Shown here: positions 43,445 through 51,183 of the stretch, piece by piece
Position numbering within the stretch: position 1 is the stretch's first letter
How the letters are laid out: each line of letters opens with the position of its first letter
Assembly (NCBI RefSeq): GCF_004006295.1
Contig: NZ_CP026095.1
Coordinates: 2,218,001 to 2,282,000 of the forward strand
Length of the DNA stretch: 64,000 nt
Source of the DNA: Peribacillus asahii
GTDB lineage: Bacteria; Bacillota; Bacilli; Bacillales; DSM-1321
Direction of reading: 5' to 3'
Notes under the pieces: generated by a model
The model's database searches: none
Told to the model about the DNA's origin: nothing
The model's input: only the letters and a program-made list of their open reading frames with translations
Translations under genes and position numbers: made by a program

Positions 43445-43972
43445 ATCGTGTATTTGGGGCTACTTGACGTTTACATATATGTTGGAACATTTAGCAAAAA
43501 TCTTTCTCCAGCCTTACGAATGGGCTATCTGGTGCTTCCTCAAGCTCTCATTGAGCGTTGTAGAAGCCTTAAATGGTTTCATGACCTTCACACACCCTCA
43601 TTGAATCAAATGCTCCTTGCACGTTTTATTGAAGAAGGACTAATGGAACGCCATATTCGTAAAATGAGAAAAGTTTATATGAAGAGGCGGGAAGTATTAA
43701 GGAGAGCTTTGAATCATAAGTTTGGACAATCAGTGAAAATTTTGGGTGATTCTACTGGACTACACCTCATAGCGGAATTTAAAGGGGGTGAGTTTACAAA
43801 GGAGTTAATAGAAAGACTCTATCAAAGTAACGTCAAGGTGTATCCCGTAGAACACCATACTATTCAAAAAGGTAGACACGTAAATAAAGTAATATTGGGT
43901 TATGGCAATTTAAGAGAAGAAGAAATAGAAGAAGGGGTTTGTAGATTAAGGACAATAGTCCAAAAGCATTAG
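43445..43972 (+). pseudogene. MocR/GabR-type regulator, C-terminal aminotransferase fragment
   Basis: About 175 residues of the aminotransferase-like domain of MocR regulators: YIYVGTFSKNLSPALRMGYL holds the PLP-binding lysine, followed by LPQALIERCRSLKWFHDLHT and RKVYMKRREVLRRALNHKFG. It ends with NLREEEIEEGVCRLRTIVQK at a normal stop. The GntR DNA-binding half and most of the PLP domain are gone, replaced by IS66. MocR proteins control genes for PLP, GABA or amino-acid metabolism. This copy is dead. Confidence 0.85.
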
Positions 43973-43991
43973 GCGTTTACTGAATGAAAAG

Positions 43992-44041
43992 GAAATATGG
44001 TGACAAAAACCTTAATAATTTTTTGTTTAACATATTTCCTT
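43992..44041. terminator. Bidirectional hairpin between convergent genes
   Basis: AAAAGGAAATAT pairs with ATATTTCCTTTTT across a ~27-base loop. It lies between the MocR fragment and the DUF3885 gene, which converge. Confidence 0.6.
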
Positions 44042-44050
44042 TTTAAATTA

Positions 44051-44704
44051 TTATTTGAATAACTGGTCAATCTGCTCTTGGTCATAATCTAAAATCCAAT
44101 CATTTAGGTCTTCATAAAGCGAACGTAAATCCTCTTTATTTGATGCAATAACATCACAGCCTCGGTCATCATAGAGGTGATAAATCATTTTTCTTGTAAC
44201 ATTAACAAAGTAAATATCTATTCCATTTCTGGGAAATCCCTTTAAAATTTGAGATGGGTGTGGAAAGTCTTCGTAACTAATAGCAGTTAAAAGTGGTTTA
44301 TAACGAATGTCGCTCTTTTTACAGGGCAGAACAAATCGGTGTGTGACGATCTCTTCATAATCTTCAAAAACACTTGGTAACATCCTGTATTGTAGTTTTA
44401 GCCTTAACTCCTTATCCTTTATATATTTTTGGTAGACCTTTGTTGGTCTCTTTTGTAAGAAGCTATCATTCCTCTCACAATGAATGTCGGTGATTAGCAA
44501 CATTTCATCCCCATCACTAAAAACTTTATTGAATATACTATTGATTCTTTCTTCGATTTGCTGAAGATTGCTCTTATCTTCATGCTCTACCCAAGGTATA
44601 GAGATTTCAAAACGGATTCCGTATTCCCATGAATAAAATAGGGGCGGTTTTAGGGTTAGATTATCAAAATGCTCTTTCATGAATTGGGATAGAAAGTTTA
44701 TCAT
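44051..44704 (-). CDS. DUF3885-family protein
   Basis: A 217-residue soluble protein with GGAGGAA before ATG 44704. The landmark stretch YHLYDDRGCDVIASNKEDLR, followed by LNDWILDYDQEQIDQLF, is typical of DUF3885 proteins of Bacillus. It also has SWEYGIRFEISIPWVEHEDK near the N-terminus. The function of DUF3885 is not established. Relatives often occur among small orphan genes near contact-toxin immunity proteins, which fits the neighbours here but proves nothing. No membrane segment. Confidence 0.8.
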   Translation of the reverse strand: MINFLSQFMKEHFDNLTLKPPLFYSWEYGIRFEISIPWVEHEDKSNLQQIEERINSIFNKVFSDGDEMLLITDIHCERNDSFLQKRPTKVYQKYIKDKELRLKLQYRMLPSVFEDYEEIVTHRFVLPCKKSDIRYKPLLTAISYEDFPHPSQILKGFPRNGIDIYFVNVTRKMIYHLYDDRGCDVIASNKEDLRSLYEDLNDWILDYDQEQIDQLFK

Positions 44705-44792
44705 ATTGTTCCTCCAAATAATATATGGTTTATAATTGCGTACTTTGTAAAAATAGTGTTAGAGATACTATTGGTTTAGGAGATGTGTATAA

Positions 44793-45488
44793 ATGTCAGA
44801 GACAAAATTGTTCACAGCGATATATATTCCAGAAACACCATTTGTAAATGGAGTATTAAAACCCAAAAAAACGAAGAAAAATAACTTTGAATTGCTGGAA
44901 AGCGAAAAAATAGCGGATACTCTTTATCATTTTATTTATAAAAAGGATGAAAAACAAATAAACAGCTATTATTATATTGGGGATTTAGAGGATGTCTTAG
45001 AAAGATATTTGTTAGTGGAAAACACTGATTTATATGATGACTTTGTTTCGCAGTTTTGGGGCGGTGGACAAAGGTATTGGGAGGTTAATATGGACACCTA
45101 TTTAGATGTTAATTGCCCCGAAGGAATACTTGAACAACTAAACAAAGCATATAACAATCATTTTTATGAGGAAGATGAACCTATGCCTCTATGCCATTTT
45201 TTTGGACAGCAAATGTGGCATGATAACGCATATCTTATTGCCAATCGTATAGCTTTAATCGAATTAAGAGAGGCCATTGACATTGCCTTGAAACATGGAG
45301 AAACGAGATTAGGATTATCTCCTTCTGATGGTGAAGGTTATGATTTATTTATTAAATGTGTAGAAGATGATTTTGAGTGGGAAGAATTAGAAATGCCATA
45401 TCATGATAAAGAAATTTATGAACCAGATAAATCGGTTGAGATTCCCCCATATAAAGTGTTTAAAAAATATAAGCGATTTTTTAGTTGA
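44793..45488 (+). CDS. Acidic 231-residue protein, unknown
   Basis: ATG 44793 has TTAGGAGATG upstream. The protein begins MSETKLFTAIYIPETPFVNG and contains NSYYYIGDLEDVLERYLLVE, WGGGQRYWEVNMDTYLDVNC, and the acidic stretch EGYDLFIKCVEDDFEWEELE. No signal or membrane segment. It is divergent from the DUF3885 gene and is followed, two bases after its stop, by the next gene with a GAGGTGA site lying over its end, so the two are likely cotranslated. Family not recognised. Confidence 0.72.
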   Translation: MSETKLFTAIYIPETPFVNGVLKPKKTKKNNFELLESEKIADTLYHFIYKKDEKQINSYYYIGDLEDVLERYLLVENTDLYDDFVSQFWGGGQRYWEVNMDTYLDVNCPEGILEQLNKAYNNHFYEEDEPMPLCHFFGQQMWHDNAYLIANRIALIELREAIDIALKHGETRLGLSPSDGEGYDLFIKCVEDDFEWEELEMPYHDKEIYEPDKSVEIPPYKVFKKYKRFFS

Positions 45489-45498
45489 GGTGAATGTT

Positions 45499-45870
45499 TT
45501 GGAGTCTTTTCCTAATGAACTCGATTTTATCTCGTTATTTTGTGTTGAACCAACAAAGTTAGACCAAGACTCGCCTTTTTTTTATAATGAATCAACTTTT
45601 GTATTTGAGAACCAGTCAGAGTTGTTTACTGTAAAGGTTTCGCCAAGTTACAATGAGTTTGTTTTAGAAGTCAAAAGTAAAATGAATGGGGAACTAATTG
45701 CTTACCATTCATATAAAACTGTAGGGACAATAGAAATATTGAACGACAAAAAAGATCCAGCTAAAATACTCCTTATTCTCGATTATGATAGAGACCGATA
45801 CATTACTACAGTAGAAATTACGTTTCGACCGAAGTTTACTTTTATTATAAAAGAGCAAAATGTTGAATAA
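45499..45870 (+). CDS. 123-residue protein, unknown, coupled to the upstream gene
   Basis: TTG 45499 is the best start because GAGGTGA (45487-45493) lies 5-6 bases before it. A longer frame extends upstream into the previous gene but without a ribosome binding site. The protein reads MESFPNELDFISLFCVEPTK, then a beta-rich body (FENQSELFTVKVSPSYNEFV, ELIAYHSYKTVGTIEILNDK, and YITTVEITFRPKFTFIIKEQ). It is soluble and acidic. Its size and pairing suggest an immunity-type or accessory protein, an inference only. Confidence 0.6.
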   Translation: MESFPNELDFISLFCVEPTKLDQDSPFFYNESTFVFENQSELFTVKVSPSYNEFVLEVKSKMNGELIAYHSYKTVGTIEILNDKKDPAKILLILDYDRDRYITTVEITFRPKFTFIIKEQNVE

Positions 45871-45897
45871 GTCTGGAAACAGTTATTCAAGGTGGAA

Positions 45898-45929
45898 GTG
45901 ATACTTCAATAACTGGAGTGTCGCTTTTT
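45898..45929 (+). terminator. Terminator of the two-gene unit
   Basis: GTGATACT and AGTGTCGC pair (with two G-U pairs) across an 11-base loop, followed by TTTTT. Confidence 0.6.
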
Positions 45930-46004
45930 ATTGCATTAAAGAGAATAGTTTAACAGGAGATGGTATTAAAATTAACCAGGAGAATGGAATGGTGGATTTA
46001 ATAT

Positions 46005-46556
46005 ATGAAATTTGAATATAAGTTTGTTTCTCGTTGGGTTGTAGATGGGTTTATTGAAATAAATTCTCAAAGGTCTTCATTTAATGGTGTTACTTATGTA
46101 ACTGACTGTTTAGGTGATTTACTTTCTGCACTTTTGCATCTAAATGTGGATTGCATTTCAAAAGATGATGGGTTAAAAACAAATACCAGTTGCGAGTGGA
46201 ACAGTGAACCTTATATTACCACTTGGAATTTCACCTTAAGAACAAATGGAATGTTACATGTAATTGTTACGAATGACGGTAAGGAAGAAGATGAAGATAT
46301 AGTAGACATCGATACAGAATGCCCCTATGATTCCTTATTAGAAATAATCGTTTTGGAAGTTGATTCTTTAATTAAAAAACATGGAATTGTAGGATATAAA
46401 GAAAATTGGGATTATGAGTTTCCTCTGAGTACGTTTCTAAAATTAAAAAACTATTTGATTAACAAAAAGCCCTATTTATTAAATGAAATAGGAGATGAAT
46501 ATGGTGAAATAAAGATAAGTAATTTGCATAAAGACATTGAGTTATTTTTAAAATAA
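46005..46556 (+). CDS. Acidic 183-residue protein, unknown
   Basis: ATG 46005 lies after a GGAGAATGG region, spacing not ideal. The protein begins MKFEYKFVSRWVVDGFIEIN and continues with YVTDCLGDLLSALLHLNVDC, HVIVTNDGKEEDEDIVDIDT and YPLSTF-like helical parts near the end (YEFPLSTFLKLKNYLINKKP). It is soluble and acidic with no signal. Family not recognised. It follows the 44793/45499 pair on the same strand and continues a run of small acidic orphan proteins. Confidence 0.68.
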   Translation: MKFEYKFVSRWVVDGFIEINSQRSSFNGVTYVTDCLGDLLSALLHLNVDCISKDDGLKTNTSCEWNSEPYITTWNFTLRTNGMLHVIVTNDGKEEDEDIVDIDTECPYDSLLEIIVLEVDSLIKKHGIVGYKENWDYEFPLSTFLKLKNYLINKKPYLLNEIGDEYGEIKISNLHKDIELFLK

Positions 46557-46733
46557 ATGGTTGCTTTTCAGAAATAGGTATTCCTTCTGTAATGTAAATA
46601 AGCCAACGCTTGTTCAACTATCTGGTGCAAGAATTGGAGAAGGTTGAGCTGTTGACTCAGTTCTTTTTCTAAAATACCTTGACTATTTTTGTTGACTAAA
46701 TAAAATGCTGTAGAGGCTTTTTGACAAAAGGAA

Positions 46734-47024
46734 ATGGATGTGAGGAAAGTGAGAATATATCATATTTCTTGGTATCCAATATTGGTTTTTATGTTTTCTG
46801 GATTGATTATTTTATTAATAAGTTTTCTGGATGTAAAAGCTATCCCTGAACATCTATTTGTTTTTATTATGGGACTCATTTTTTCATTTGTACTTTTAGG
46901 ATATTCTTTTTATCTATGGAGAAAAAAGAAGCAAGGTAAGGGATTTTCCTGGGATGATAAGGGAATTGTCACTGACATTCTAAAAGATTACCTTAAACAA
47001 ACTGGGGCATTGATCCAAGAATAA
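46734..47024 (+). CDS. 96-residue two-pass membrane protein
   Basis: ATG 46734 follows AAAAGGAA. The protein has two membrane segments (PILVFMFSGLIILLISFLDV and LFVFIMGLIFSFVLLGYSFY), then a basic stretch WRKKKQGKGFSWDDKG and an acidic/amphipathic tail. The family is not recognised. A weak hairpin (GGGGCATTGATCC...) lies over its end. Likely real given length and composition, though isolated. Confidence 0.6.
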   Translation: MDVRKVRIYHISWYPILVFMFSGLIILLISFLDVKAIPEHLFVFIMGLIFSFVLLGYSFYLWRKKKQGKGFSWDDKGIVTDILKDYLKQTGALIQE

Positions 47025-47213
47025 TCAATGCTCTTTTTTGTTAGCTAAAGGTCTACATTACTGTAATAAAAGGAATAGAAAAGATAAGTTTGTGAAATAA
47101 TGTACTTAAACTAAAGGAGTGCGTTAGTTGAAGAAGAATTAAGTGAAATTATGAGTAAGGTCAGACTTTAGTTATTCAATTAAAGGGCCGATTGTGGAGC
47201 ACACAAGTAGAGA
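47025..47213. repeat. Family B/A repeat unit
   Basis: TGTACTTAAACTAAAGGAGT (47102), then GTTGAAGAAGAATTAAGTGA and TTCAATTAAAGGGCCGATTG repeat the block order seen at 18820-18955. Confidence 0.55.
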
Positions 47214-47302
47214 ATGATCAAACTTTTTATGAAAAATGATCCTATTGAATATATTAAGAGTGTGTTTTAATCAATCTTTTTAAAACACGCTCTTAATATA
47301 TT
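47214..47302 (+). repeat. 89-nt hairpin element, copy 2
   Basis: Head ATGATCAAACTTTTT, then a 21-bp stem (47248-47268 with 47282-47302, one G-U type pair) around the loop AATCAATCTTTTT. It has the same length, head and loop as the element at 14239, but an unrelated stem. TGATCAAAC recurs at 47331. Confidence 0.6.
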
Positions 47303-47384
47303 CGTATATCAATATTATTAGTTTTTTATTTGATCAAACATTGTTCTAAAGCAACACAAAATAAGGGTTAAAAACTTTTTTATT

Positions 47385-47480
47385 CATTTTTGTATCAACT
47401 TTTTTGTCTCGTATACAGTCGAAAGAGGAATGTACCAACTTTCCTGTCCATTTTATATCAACTTTTTTGTCCTTTTACAG
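47385..47480 (+). repeat. Three spaced direct repeats (TATCAACTTTTTTGTC type)
   Basis: GTATCAACTTTTTTGTC (about 47393), GTACCAACTTTCCTGTCC (about 47431) and ATATCAACTTTTTTGTCC (about 47457) are spaced 26-38 bases apart. Their core ATCAACTTTTT resembles the head and loop of the 89-nt element just upstream. Multiple spaced sites of this size are typical of transposase binding sites at Tn7/Tn552-like ends. Confidence 0.5.
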
Positions 47481-47581
47481 AAACACCTCACAAGTATAAA
47501 TAAAGAACAATTGTTCAATTGTTCGTATAATACATTTTTTACGCATAGTTAATCTTTTGGGTATTTTAATAAACTTTACTT

Positions 47582-48190
47582 AGGTCTTGCAACTCCTACT
47601 TCAATCATAGCTGGGTCAGGTCGTGCTGCAGAATTCGGTATTTTGTTTAAAGGTGGAGAATACCTTTGAAACTACCCATCATATTGATACGGTTATTTTA
47701 GATAAAACAGGAACCGTTACAAATGGTAAACCCAAATTGACTGATATTTTTGTAGAAAATGGGGTTGATGAACAGGAATTTCTATCTTTAATTAGGAGCA
47801 GCTGGAAAACAATCTGAACATCCACTTGCCGAAGCCATTGCTCAAGGAATTCAAGCAAGAGGGATACCACTTAGTTTAGTTCAGGAATTTGAAGCCATCC
47901 CTGGTTATGGGATAAAAACTATAGTCAATCAAAAAAGAAAGTCTGGTAGGAACTCGGAAACTTATGAAGCAAAATAATGTGGATATTTCCAAAGCTCTTT
48001 CAGCCATGGAGGACCTAGAAGGGGAAGGAAAAACTGCGATGCTAGCTAGTGTTGATGATTAATATGCTGGTCTTATCGGCTGTGGCTGATACCATTTAAA
48101 GGACACTTCTCAAAAAGCCATTACAGGGTTGCAAGAGATGGGTATATAAATTATCATGATAACCAAAGAACAGCTAACCCTTAAGGGGAG
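47582..48190 (+). pseudogene. copA: Copper-type P1B ATPase remnant, multiply frameshifted
   Basis: Pieces in shifting frames spell a CopA/CadA-like pump: [20 protein letters not shown] (TPxx region after the metal site), then HIDTVILDKTGTVTNGKPKL with the phosphorylated Asp in DKTGT. KQSEHPLAEAIAQGI is the HP motif of the nucleotide-binding domain, followed by VQEFEAIPGYGI and ISKALSAMEDLEGEGKTAML. Both ends and several internal parts are missing, and at least three frameshifts and stops occur. The metal-binding N-terminus is absent. It is a decayed gene without function. Confidence 0.8.
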
Positions 48191-48303
48191 ATCATAGGAC
48201 CATTAATTTAATACCGTACCTAAAGATCCTGTTGATTTTAACCATATTTGATAAAAACGACTTCTCCTTTAGTTAATTATCATTTGTTCATAGATGTTAT
48301 TTA

Positions 48304-48582
48304 TTAACTAGTTAATTTTGCTGAAATGCCTTTAAAAAAACCAATACCTGATGTTTTAAGGGAAATCTTATCCTGTACCTTAATATTCTTTTGAATATAT
48401 AGAGATAGATTATCTATTTTAAACTCATTATAGCGATTCAGACCCTTTGGTTTTTTGGGAATAGCCAGTAAATCCTGTACCCCTACTGCACAACATCCTT
48501 TTACTTCAACGCTATTAACTGTCAGATGTTTTCCTTTTGATTCAATCCAATTTTTTGCTTTATCATCAAGTTCAAAAATCAT
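48304..48582 (-). CDS. CC/Se-motif family small protein
   Basis: A 92-residue protein with GGGAGTGAGG before ATG 48582. It contains LTVNSVEVKGCCAVGVQDLL, where the adjacent cysteines fit the CC/Se-motif family, some members of which have selenocysteine at the second position. It starts IFELDDKAKNWIESKGKHLT and ends GFFKGISAKLTS. The overall fold is likely similar to HesB/IscA-like domains. The function is not established, though a redox or metal role is suspected from the cysteines. It stands alone. Confidence 0.55.
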   Translation of the reverse strand: MIFELDDKAKNWIESKGKHLTVNSVEVKGCCAVGVQDLLAIPKKPKGLNRYNEFKIDNLSLYIQKNIKVQDKISLKTSGIGFFKGISAKLTS

Positions 48583-48856
48583 ATCCTCACTCCCGACTTT
48601 TACAAACTGCTAACATAAATAATTACTCTCAATATAGAAAGAAAATATTGAAATGTCAAACAAATAACGGTAGATGAGTAATTTACAATTTAGGTCTTTT
48701 TGTTGTATGTTCTTTATTATAGGAATGAAAGGCAATCGTGTTTGTTGCCTTCTCTATATCTGATTTTAATATGCGAAAGCGGATTGAACTTAGCATATTA
48801 AGTTTTCAGGAGTAAGAGGTAGGTTTTAATCATATATAAAAGGATGGGAAATCGGT

Positions 48857-49666
48857 ATGGGAAAAGGACTAGCAGGGAAGCGAATTGCAATTGGCGGCTC
48901 GCGAAAAGTAGAAGAAATTAGTACATTAATCGAAAAACAAGGAGGTATTTCTGTCGTACGTCCCCTTCAAGGAACTGTTTTTTTAGCAGAAAAGGAGGTA
49001 GAACCTGACTTACAGAAGTTTGTCATGGAAGGGACAGATTGGGTTATTTTTACAACGGGTATTGGAACAGAAACTCTATTAAATTTGGCGGAAACATTGG
49101 GTATCAAAGATCAGTTCTTAAATAGAATCCAGCAAGCCAGTGTAGCCTCAAGAGGGTATAAAACACTTGCAACGTTAAAGAAAATTGGGATTAAACCGGT
49201 TGCAACGGATGAGGATGGGACTACTCGTGGATTAATCCGTTCTCTTGAAAGCTTTGATTTTTCGGGGAAAAGAGTAATGGTTCAGCTCCATGGGGAAACC
49301 GCTCCAACGTTAATAAAGTTTCTTGAAGATAGAGGAGCATCTGTGTTAACGATTCTTCCTTACCAGCATATTGCTCCTGAGTCAGAGACAGTTGCAAAAT
49401 TATGTGAAGAACTGCTAAACAATGAATTAGACGCGGTATGTTTTACGACTGCTATCCAAGTTCGGTCTCTTTTTGACTTTGCGAGGGAGAACGGCTGCTT
49501 AACGGATATTTTACAATCCTTTCAAGGGAGAGCGCTTGCCGCTGCTGTCGGAAAAGTTACTGCGGAGGCTTTAGTAGAAGAGGGAGTGGAACGCTTGCTT
49601 GCTCCCGAACTTGAGAGAATGGGGGCCATGATTATTGAGTTGTCTCGTTATTATGAGAAACTTTAA
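48857..49666 (+). CDS. hemD: Uroporphyrinogen-III synthase-family protein
   Basis: A 269-residue HemD-fold protein: GLAGKRIAIGGSRKVEEIST, DWVIFTTGIGTETLLNLAET, SGKRVMVQLHGETAPTLIKF and LDAVCFTTAIQVRSLFDFAR, then a C-terminal AAVGKVTAEALVEEGVERLL. HemD closes hydroxymethylbilane to uroporphyrinogen III. It stands outside a hem operon, so it is probably the second, stand-alone HemD-like paralogue found in many Bacillus, whose activity is uncertain. ATG 48857 has AAGGATGGG upstream. A good terminator follows. Confidence 0.82.
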   Translation: MGKGLAGKRIAIGGSRKVEEISTLIEKQGGISVVRPLQGTVFLAEKEVEPDLQKFVMEGTDWVIFTTGIGTETLLNLAETLGIKDQFLNRIQQASVASRGYKTLATLKKIGIKPVATDEDGTTRGLIRSLESFDFSGKRVMVQLHGETAPTLIKFLEDRGASVLTILPYQHIAPESETVAKLCEELLNNELDAVCFTTAIQVRSLFDFARENGCLTDILQSFQGRALAAAVGKVTAEALVEEGVERLLAPELERMGAMIIELSRYYEKL

Positions 49667-49715
49667 AGAATATATAGGAGTAGCGATGGCTAAATAAAAA
49701 AAAGTTATAGTTTTT

Positions 49716-49752
49716 AGAGTGCGAAAATCACCATTATCATCGCACTCTTTTG
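49716..49752 (+). terminator. Terminator of the hemD-like gene
   Basis: AGAGTGCGA (49716-49724) pairs with TCGCACTCT (49740-49748), followed by TTTTG. Confidence 0.85.
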
Positions 49753-49834
49753 TTTATTTAGATAGTTAATTAACAAATAGGATGTTTCCTGTATTATGGA
49801 TTATAAATACCAATTAATAACTAATCTAAAACAA

Positions 49835-50563
49835 CTATTTAGTACATGAAAATATTCTATAGCCCAAAACACCGTCATACTTTGCCATTATATTAAAATG
49901 TTCATACATTACCGAGTAAAGTTCAGGTTCAATATATTCTGAGTATTGGAATTCAGGATTTGGATTGTATTGGAGCATAGATTGTTCTTGCATACGAATA
50001 TTTATATGTTTAAAACCAGCCTGTTCAAATAAAGTAATCCAATTCTTTTCCGTAAGGACGGAGCCTAATCCATAAAATTGTTTAACTTCTTCCTCTATAG
50101 TTGGGGAAAGCCGTTTATTAGTGGTAAGCTCATTTGCAATAAAACGCCCACCATTTTTTAATAATCGAAATATTTCTTTAAGAGCTTTTGGCTGATTTAC
50201 AAAAGAAAGGACAGATTCGGAAATAATAAAATCAAATTCCCCATCTTTTACCGGAAATTCCTCTATGGAGCCTTGAATAATTTCCACTGGTCATTGGTAT
50301 TTCCTCATTCTGCTTTTTGCTTTTTCCACCATTATAGAGTTAATATCCATCCCTGTTACTTTTGCTTCGTATTGCTCAGCTAGATAGGCAAATGTTTGAC
50401 CAGTACCACACCCTACATCTAAAATGCGAGAAGTTTTGTTAATTTCTTCAGTCTTAAGTATTTCCTTGGTTAGACCAATGCCACCAGGATGTGCTCCCCC
50501 AACACCAAATTTGGACAAAAAATCTAAATATATCGACCTACCAATTAGAATCACCTTCTTCAA
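49835..50563 (-). pseudogene. Class I SAM-dependent methyltransferase split by one TGA codon
   Basis: Reading minus from ATG 50563: MKKVILIGRSIYLDFLSKFG, then the SAM motif ILDVGCGTGQTFAYLAEQYE, and VTGMDINSIMVEKAKSRMRK. TGA at 50293-50291 interrupts after KYQ. The same frame resumes immediately as PVEIIQGSIEEFPVKDGEFD, FIISESVLSFVNQPKALKEI, and continues to 49835. Joined, the protein is ~242 residues, a normal UbiE/Methyltransf_11 type enzyme. One base change (for example TTA to TGA) explains it. A sequencing error is possible. Substrate unknown. Confidence 0.82.
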
Positions 50564-50751
50564 TTCTTATTTTATAAAATATGAAAATGTAAATAAGATG
50601 TTCATCCCAGAATGACAGATGTTACTTTCAATGTGAAATAGGCTCTTGAATCCGTAACAACTACCCAAATGAATCATAATTTGTTAAAGAAAGCACACGT
50701 AGTATTTGATGATTTCATATATACAACACACACATTACCTTCTTTCAACTC

Positions 50752-50768
50752 TCAGGTATTTAACCTGA
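50752..50768 (+). promoter_or_regulatory. Inverted repeat upstream of the bacteriocin precursor
   Basis: TCAGGT-ATTTA-ACCTGA, a perfect 6-bp inverted repeat, 27 bases before the precursor ATG. It could be an operator or an mRNA hairpin near the ribosome binding site. Confidence 0.45.
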
Positions 50769-50795
50769 TTATCAAATATAAAGGGGAGCAAAAAA

Positions 50796-51029
50796 ATGCA
50801 CGATTTTCAAAATGAATTACAAATGTTGGGGATGGATAATTATCAAGTTGGTGAGTTAGTTCCTATGGATCTTCAGAGCCAAGATCCACGCCAGTTTGGC
50901 GGTATGCGTTGTGGCGGCTTTCATCGTTGTGGTGGCTTTCATCGTTGCGGTGGCTTTCGTTGTTTTGGTTGTTTTGGCTGTTTTGGCTGTTTTGTTGGCT
51001 TTTTTAACTGTTGGGGAGGTTGGTGGTAG
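50796..51029 (+). CDS. Heterocycloanthracin/sonorensin-type bacteriocin precursor
   Basis: A 77-residue peptide with AAGGGGAG before ATG 50796. The leader (residues 1-36) is MHDFQNELQMLGMDNYQVGE, LVPMDLQSQDPRQFGG; the FQNEL and YQVG..LVP parts match heterocycloanthracin leaders. The core holds eight cysteines (39, 45, 51, 56, 59, 62, 65, 72) in repeats RCGGFH, RCGGFH, RCGGFR and then CFG three times. It ends FVGFFNCWGGWW. The cysteines are expected to be cyclised and oxidised to thiazoles by the YcaO/SagB enzymes downstream, giving an antibacterial peptide. A different reading frame over the same DNA gives a hydrophobic shadow and is not real. Confidence 0.9.
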   Translation: MHDFQNELQMLGMDNYQVGELVPMDLQSQDPRQFGGMRCGGFHRCGGFHRCGGFRCFGCFGCFGCFVGFFNCWGGWW

Positions 51030-51063
51030 TTCTTCAAAAAAATTTGGTTATTTTATGAAAGGA

Positions 51064-51099
51064 AAGTGCCTCTGCATAATCTGTCGCAGGGGCACTTCT
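51064..51099 (+). terminator. Hairpin between precursor and maturation genes
   Basis: AAGTGCCTCTGC (51064-51075) pairs with GCAGGGGCACTT (51086-51097), then CTTTG. The weak T-run suggests partial termination, so the precursor would be made in excess over the enzymes, or processing of the mRNA 3' end. Confidence 0.75.
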
Positions 51100-51183
51100 T
51101 TGTTAGTTAATCATAATGGACAAATAAAAGCTCATAAAATGATAGTGCATAATTAGGAATGATTAGAATGAAGGAGGAGCTGA

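Noticed and set aside
44793..45870. Toxin-antitoxin pair made of the 231- and 123-residue genes
   Set aside because: Both proteins are acidic and neither shows a nuclease, kinase or DNA-binding motif, so the label is not supported.
50291..50293. TGA as a selenocysteine codon in the methyltransferase
   Set aside because: No catalytic cysteine/selenocysteine is expected at this position in the family, and no convincing SECIS-like hairpin was seen next to it.
50884..51020. Short direct repeats considered as a possible CRISPR or minisatellite
   Set aside because: They are codon repeats of the precursor core with no spacers.
50896..51156. Hydrophobic 86-codon frame overlapping the bacteriocin precursor
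   Set aside because: It is the +1 shadow of the Cys/Gly/Phe repeat codons. The precursor frame has the proper start, leader and ribosome binding site.
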